Of a stretch of DNA of 14,525 nucleotides, positions 11,879-14,525 are shown piece by piece. The stretch is from NCBI GenBank assembly GCA_023395775.1, contig JAEWYA010000239.1, forward strand, positions 1 through 14,525. Reading direction: 5' to 3'. The notes beneath the pieces are model-generated. The model ran no database searches and was not told the DNA's origin. It saw only the letters and a list, made by a program, of their open reading frames with translations. Source of the DNA: Bacillota bacterium (GTDB taxonomy: Bacteria; Bacillota; Clostridia; Oscillospirales; Oscillospiraceae). Numbering within the stretch: position 1 is the stretch's first letter; every line of letters starts with the position of its first letter. The position numbers and the translations under genes were made by a program.

Positions 11879-14525
11879 TCAAAGGTCCATCCTTCTCCGC
11901 TCCCTGCGGATGCGGTCCTCAATCAATTTGTAGACTTTGTCGGCCATATGCCGAATCTCCGTGTCCGACAGCTTTTCCTGCGGCCGCGCGGTCTGCGGCT
12001 CCTCCTTTTGCCGGAGGGAGAGCTCCGCCGGCCGGCGCTGCGGAGCCGACCAGCGCTGTGGAGCCGACCAGCGCATCTGCCCTGTCTCCGCGCCGGAATC
12101 TGGCAGTACCGAGATGTCCCGGGCCGCGGTGGAAAACGCGTTGCCTGCATCCGAGTTTTCGGCCAAACCGTTTTTTAGAAAATTCTGCGCCCAAGCAGGG
12201 AGACTTTTGACATATTCCGAGTCCATCTGCGGCGCGGGCGCTTCGGTGGGCTCCTGCCGGATGGAAGCGGCGACCGCATACTCCAGCGCCGGCGCGCCGG
12301 CATCCGCATAGGACGCCCCGGCACTTTCCGCCCCGCCGCGCGGTATAATCCCCGCAAGGCGCCCCGCCGTCCGGATGTCACGGCTCACCGGCATAGCGGC
12401 ATGGGGAGGGGCAAGCTTCTCCGGGTATGCACTCTCCATCGTTTGCGTCGCCTTTGAGTCGGCTGCATGTGAAGCCGTATGCGCGTGCGCTGGCGCGCTC
12501 CCCATCCGCTCCGCTCCCACTGAGCCGCGTCCGCGGCTGCAGGATCTTTCCGCCGCGCGGCTTGTGGACAAATCCGCCATTGCGGGCAAGGCTGCCGACG
12601 CACTGTCAGGCGCTTTCCCGCTTTGCTCATGAAAGGGCACAAGCTCTGGAAAAGCCGCTTCTCCGTACAGCGGCAGCGTCAAACCCTGCGGCTCCTCTGA
12701 CCGCGGCTCTGCTGACCGCGGCTCTGCTGACCACGGCATTGTTGGCTGCGGCCCTGCTGACTGCGGCACAGCTGGCTGTCTCTCCGTTGGCCGCGAAAAT
12801 GTCGGTTCAGCGGCACGCGGCGGTTCCGGCTTAAAGGGCTTTGCGGATGCCGAAGCCGTTCCGGGGGCAGCGGCAGAAGCTTCCGCCCCAGAGTTTGACG
12901 GAGCTGTCGCCCCCGCTGCCGAGTGATTTAGGGCGGGCAGGTTTTTTGTCTTCCCCGCAAGTTGGCGGGGTCCGGGTAAACCGGGATTGACGGGACTATT
13001 TATCCGGCTGCTTTTCTGTGAGGCAGGCGTTTGCAGCTCCAGAACGCCGGATTTCGGCATACGAAATTCCCACGGTTCCTGTCCGTCGTACGCTCTTTCT
13101 CGCTTCTCCCGCAGGTCGGCATTCTCTGAGGATATCTCCCGCGCGGTCAGGGGCTGGGGCGAAAACTCCGTCCGTTCAGAAACTTCGAATATCGGCAGCG
13201 GGGACTCCGTCGGATTCAGCCGTTCCCTTGCCCGGACTGCCGTTCGGATGTCCCGATTCACCGTTGGAGCTGTGCGGCTGTGTCCGCTGCGCTCTGCGGT
13301 GCGGCTTTGTCCGCTGCACTCCGCAGCGTGGCTCCGCGGTCCGGAGGAAAGCCGCTCCGCCCCTTGCGACTCCGGCGACCGAGGTTCCGCCTCTTGCGTC
13401 TCCAGTGGCCGAGGCTCCGCCGCGGGCGTCGGAAACTCCAGCTCGGTGGCGGGCACCTGGAAGCACACGGGCACCGAACACACTTCGGCGGCAGTGGGAG
13501 AATGGATCGCCGCCGGCACCGGAGTTAAAGCTCCAAAGGCTTTCCTGCCGGACGATTCCGACTTTGAGTCAGGTTGAGCTGGTTCTGGCATACTGCCGCT
13601 CCGTCCGTCGGTTACGTGCGAGTTTTCTCGGAAACCACGTTTCGGTAAATCAGGCTCCGGTGCGTCGAGTCCGAGTTCCTGCCTATCAGCCTCTCCCGCA
13701 TGCGTCCCCGGCATACCGGTACTCTCCGCATAGGTCTTGTGCACATTTGGCAAGTTTTCGGGAGAATATACCATATCCGCCGCAGGATCAGCGGCCCTAA
13801 AAATCTGACGGGGATGCTCCGCCGGTCCCGGCTTCTCCGCAGGTGCGGCTGTTCGGATATCCCGGTTCACCGGCGAAAGGCCGTGCGTCTGCAACGCCGC
13901 CGAAAAGCGGCCCTCTCGCCCGGAAGTCTGCCGCTCCACCGTCGGTGTTTGATCTTGCGTGAAGGGCTTGGCAGGTGCCAAAGTTTCCCCGGCGACAGAG
14001 GGAGAAGCCAATGTCATGGAGATCGGAGGTGCAGCGGGAGCGGCTGCCGTATGTTCCGAAACCGGTAGCTTCGCTGCCTTTCCGGCGGACCCGCCGGACT
14101 CCGAACCGTCAAAAATCTGCCGGGCAGACTGCCGCAGCCTCTCCAATGAATCGCGCTTTGACGGGCCGGTTTTCCCCGCGTCAGGCTCCGGCGTATGGAA
14201 TTCCCGCAATGTAAGCTCTTCGGGTTTCCGTATGTAAATCTCCCGTAAGCTGCTGTTATCCAAAAGCTCCTGAGTCTGCGGTATCTCCGGCGAACGCGGC
14301 AGAAACTTTCCCGGTTTGGGATCTTCGGGGAGCTGCTCCGGATGCTCCGCCAAGCCCGGCTTATCCAAGGTGGCCGTCCGAATATCCTGGTTCACCGGCG
14401 AAAAGCCGTGCTTCTGCGGGGCGGGCTCACCCGGTTTCCGGCCGGAGTCTGCCGATAAGCTGTGAAAGTCACCGTCGGCTTCTGCGCCGACTGTTTTCGT
14501 CCCGCGGTCGTGTTCACTTTTCTTC
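11879..14525 (-). CDS. Long Pro/Ala/Ser-rich repeat protein with DIRTA motifs, 5' end outside window
   Basis: At least 881 codons are visible and the reading frame stays open to the window edge. The GTG at 14395 is probably not the start: the codons before it read KHGFSP, and the same phrase (THGLSP) precedes the second motif copy. The protein is very rich in P, A, S, E and R, with almost no predicted globular stretch, no signal peptide and no membrane segment. An eight-residue motif, V(N/S)(Q/R)DIRTA, occurs four times, and several short tandem repeats occur between copies. The last ~110 residues look different: they contain LPAWAQNFLKNG, two RWSAPQ repeats and a terminal basic amphipathic helix (DKVYKLIEDRIRRERRRMDL). 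It lies 18 bases before the LysM adaptor gene, so it probably belongs to the injection machine. A lumen, cargo-tether or length-setting role is a guess; I do not recognise the family. TGA stop at 11879. Confidence 0.85.
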   Translation of the reverse strand, partial: KKSEHDRGTKTVGAEADGDFHSLSADSGRKPGEPAPQKHGFSPVNQDIRTATLDKPGLAEHPEQLPEDPKPGKFLPRSPEIPQTQELLDNSSLREIYIRKPEELTLREFHTPEPDAGKTGPSKRDSLERLRQSARQIFDGSESGGSAGKAAKLPVSEHTAAAPAAPPISMTLASPSVAGETLAPAKPFTQDQTPTVERQTSGREGRFSAALQTHGLSPVNRDIRTAAPAEKPGPAEHPRQIFRAADPAADMVYSPENLPNVHKTYAESTGMPGTHAGEADRQELGLDAPEPDLPKRGFRENSHVTDGRSGSMPEPAQPDSKSESSGRKAFGALTPVPAAIHSPTAAEVCSVPVCFQVPATELEFPTPAAEPRPLETQEAEPRSPESQGAERLSSGPRSHAAECSGQSRTAERSGHSRTAPTVNRDIRTAVRARERLNPTESPLPIFEVSERTEFSPQPLTAREISSENADLREKRERAYDGQEPWEFRMPKSGVLELQTPASQKSSRINSPVNPGLPGPRQLAGKTKNLPALNHSAAGATAPSNSGAEASAAAPGTASASAKPFKPEPPRAAEPTFSRPTERQPAVPQSAGPQPTMPWSAEPRSAEPRSEEPQGLTLPLYGEAAFPELVPFHEQSGKAPDSASAALPAMADLSTSRAAERSCSRGRGSVGAERMGSAPAHAHTASHAADSKATQTMESAYPEKLAPPHAAMPVSRDIRTAGRLAGIIPRGGAESAGASYADAGAPALEYAVAASIRQEPTEAPAPQMDSEYVKSLPAWAQNFLKNGLAENSDAGNAFSTAARDISVLPDSGAETGQMRWSAPQRWSAPQRRPAELSLRQKEEPQTARPQEKLSDTEIRHMADKVYKLIEDRIRRERRRMDL
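12035..12070 (-). repeat. 18-base tandem repeat, two units (RWSAPQ)
   Basis: The 18-base unit at 12035-12052 is repeated at 12053-12070 with one base difference, and the next four bases begin a third unit. The repeat encodes RWSAPQ twice, close to the C-terminus of the repeat protein. Confidence 0.85.
12365..12388 (-). repeat. DIRTA motif copy 4 (VSRDIRTA)
   Basis: These bases encode VSRDIRTA, the most diverged copy, preceded by AAMP. It lies 873 bases after copy 3 and is the last before the C-terminal module. Confidence 0.8.
12691..12780 (-). repeat. 15-base tandem repeat, six degenerate units
   Basis: Six 15-base units run without a gap (boundaries at 12705, 12720, 12735, 12750 and 12765). 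The units at 12706-12720 and 12721-12735 differ by one base; the outer ones are more diverged. They encode five-residue units of the form SAEPR, SAGPQ or SEEPQ. Confidence 0.8.
13238..13261 (-). repeat. DIRTA motif copy 3 (VNRDIRTA)
   Basis: These bases encode VNRDIRTA, identical in protein to copy 2 but with different codons (aat, gac and atc for N, D and I). It sits directly after the 27-base SRTA repeats. It is followed by NPTESPLPIF and, further on, an LRE...EF block that resembles the one after copy 1. Confidence 0.85.
13271..13324 (-). repeat. 27-base tandem repeat, two units (SRTA)
   Basis: Two adjacent 27-base units (13271-13297 and 13298-13324) encode nine-residue repeats: AECSGQSRT then AERSGHSRT. 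They lie just upstream, in protein order, of DIRTA copy 3. Confidence 0.75.
13361..13420 (-). repeat. 30-base tandem repeat, two units (AEPR...)
   Basis: Two adjacent 30-base units (13361-13390 and 13391-13420) differ at a few positions. They encode ten-residue units of the form AEPR-P/S-x-E-x-Q inside the disordered protein. A partial third unit may start at 13421. The frame is kept. Confidence 0.75.
13847..13870 (-). repeat. DIRTA motif copy 2 (VNRDIRTA)
   Basis: These bases encode VNRDIRTA in the same frame as copy 1. The sequence after it continues with KPGPAEHP, against KPGLAEHP after copy 1, then RQIF and YSPENLP. The next copy is 609 bases downstream. Confidence 0.85.
14372..14395 (-). 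repeat. DIRTA motif copy 1 (VNQDIRTA)
   Basis: These 24 bases encode VNQDIRTA, preceded by KHGFSP and followed within 20 residues by AEHP. The second copy has the same context (THGLSP before, AEHP after), so the duplicated block is larger than the motif. The next copy is 525 bases downstream. Confidence 0.85.

Noticed and set aside
12691..12780. Repeated 15-base units as a CRISPR or regulatory iteron array
   Set aside because: There are no spacers, the units are in frame and encode SAEPR-type peptides inside a coding region.

Overview
The window is one densely packed block of nine genes, all on the minus strand and transcribed from high to low coordinates. It encodes the hub, spike, wedge and tail-end part of a phage-tail-like contractile injection system (CIS). 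The DNA is GC-rich with strong purine-rich ribosome binding sites (GGGAGG, AAGGAG, GGAGGAG), ATG/GTG/TTG starts and gaps of at most about 50 bases. This suggests a high-GC Firmicute, perhaps a gut clostridium of the Oscillospiraceae type. That placement is inferred from style and not proven by any marker gene.

Layout in transcription order: (1) 14525-11879, the 3' part of a very long Pro/Ala/Ser/Glu-rich, apparently disordered protein with four copies of a V(N/S)(Q/R)DIRTA motif, several young tandem repeats and a basic C-terminal helix; it runs off the window. (2) 11860-11138, a CIS-tube/LysM adaptor. (3) 11100-9994, a gpD/gp27-like hub. (4) 9997-9224, a gpV/gp5-like spike. (5) 9175-8756, a gp25-like wedge. 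(6) 8759-5838 and (7) 5817-3751, two baseplate-J-type wedge proteins. (8) 3711-2617, a P2 gpI-like tail protein with a large extra N-terminal domain. (9) 2624-855, an unusual protein with an FYGKLL...RDF N-terminal domain and a C-terminal Ig-like domain. Last comes (10) 821-72, a protein that reads like a kinase fold without catalytic residues. Counting the partial gene there are ten coding regions, nine of them complete.

Genes 2-8 match, in order, the conserved baseplate cassette of P2/T4-type tails and extracellular or cytoplasmic CIS. The LysM adaptor links tube and hub, gpD and gpV form the puncturing device, gp25 links sheath and wedge, and the J proteins and gpI build the wedge and its periphery. 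Sheath, tube and AAA+ ATPase genes are not in the window and would be expected upstream, beyond 14525. No integrase, capsid, terminase, holin or lysin is seen, which fits a domesticated injection machine better than a prophage, although only about 14.5 kb is visible.

The least understood parts are the two ends. One is the repeat-rich disordered protein before the tube adaptor, which could be a lumen, cargo or length-setting component. The other is the degenerate kinase-like gene closing the operon next to an AT-rich non-coding edge (1-71). No RNA genes, insertion sequences, CRISPR arrays or attachment sites were seen.
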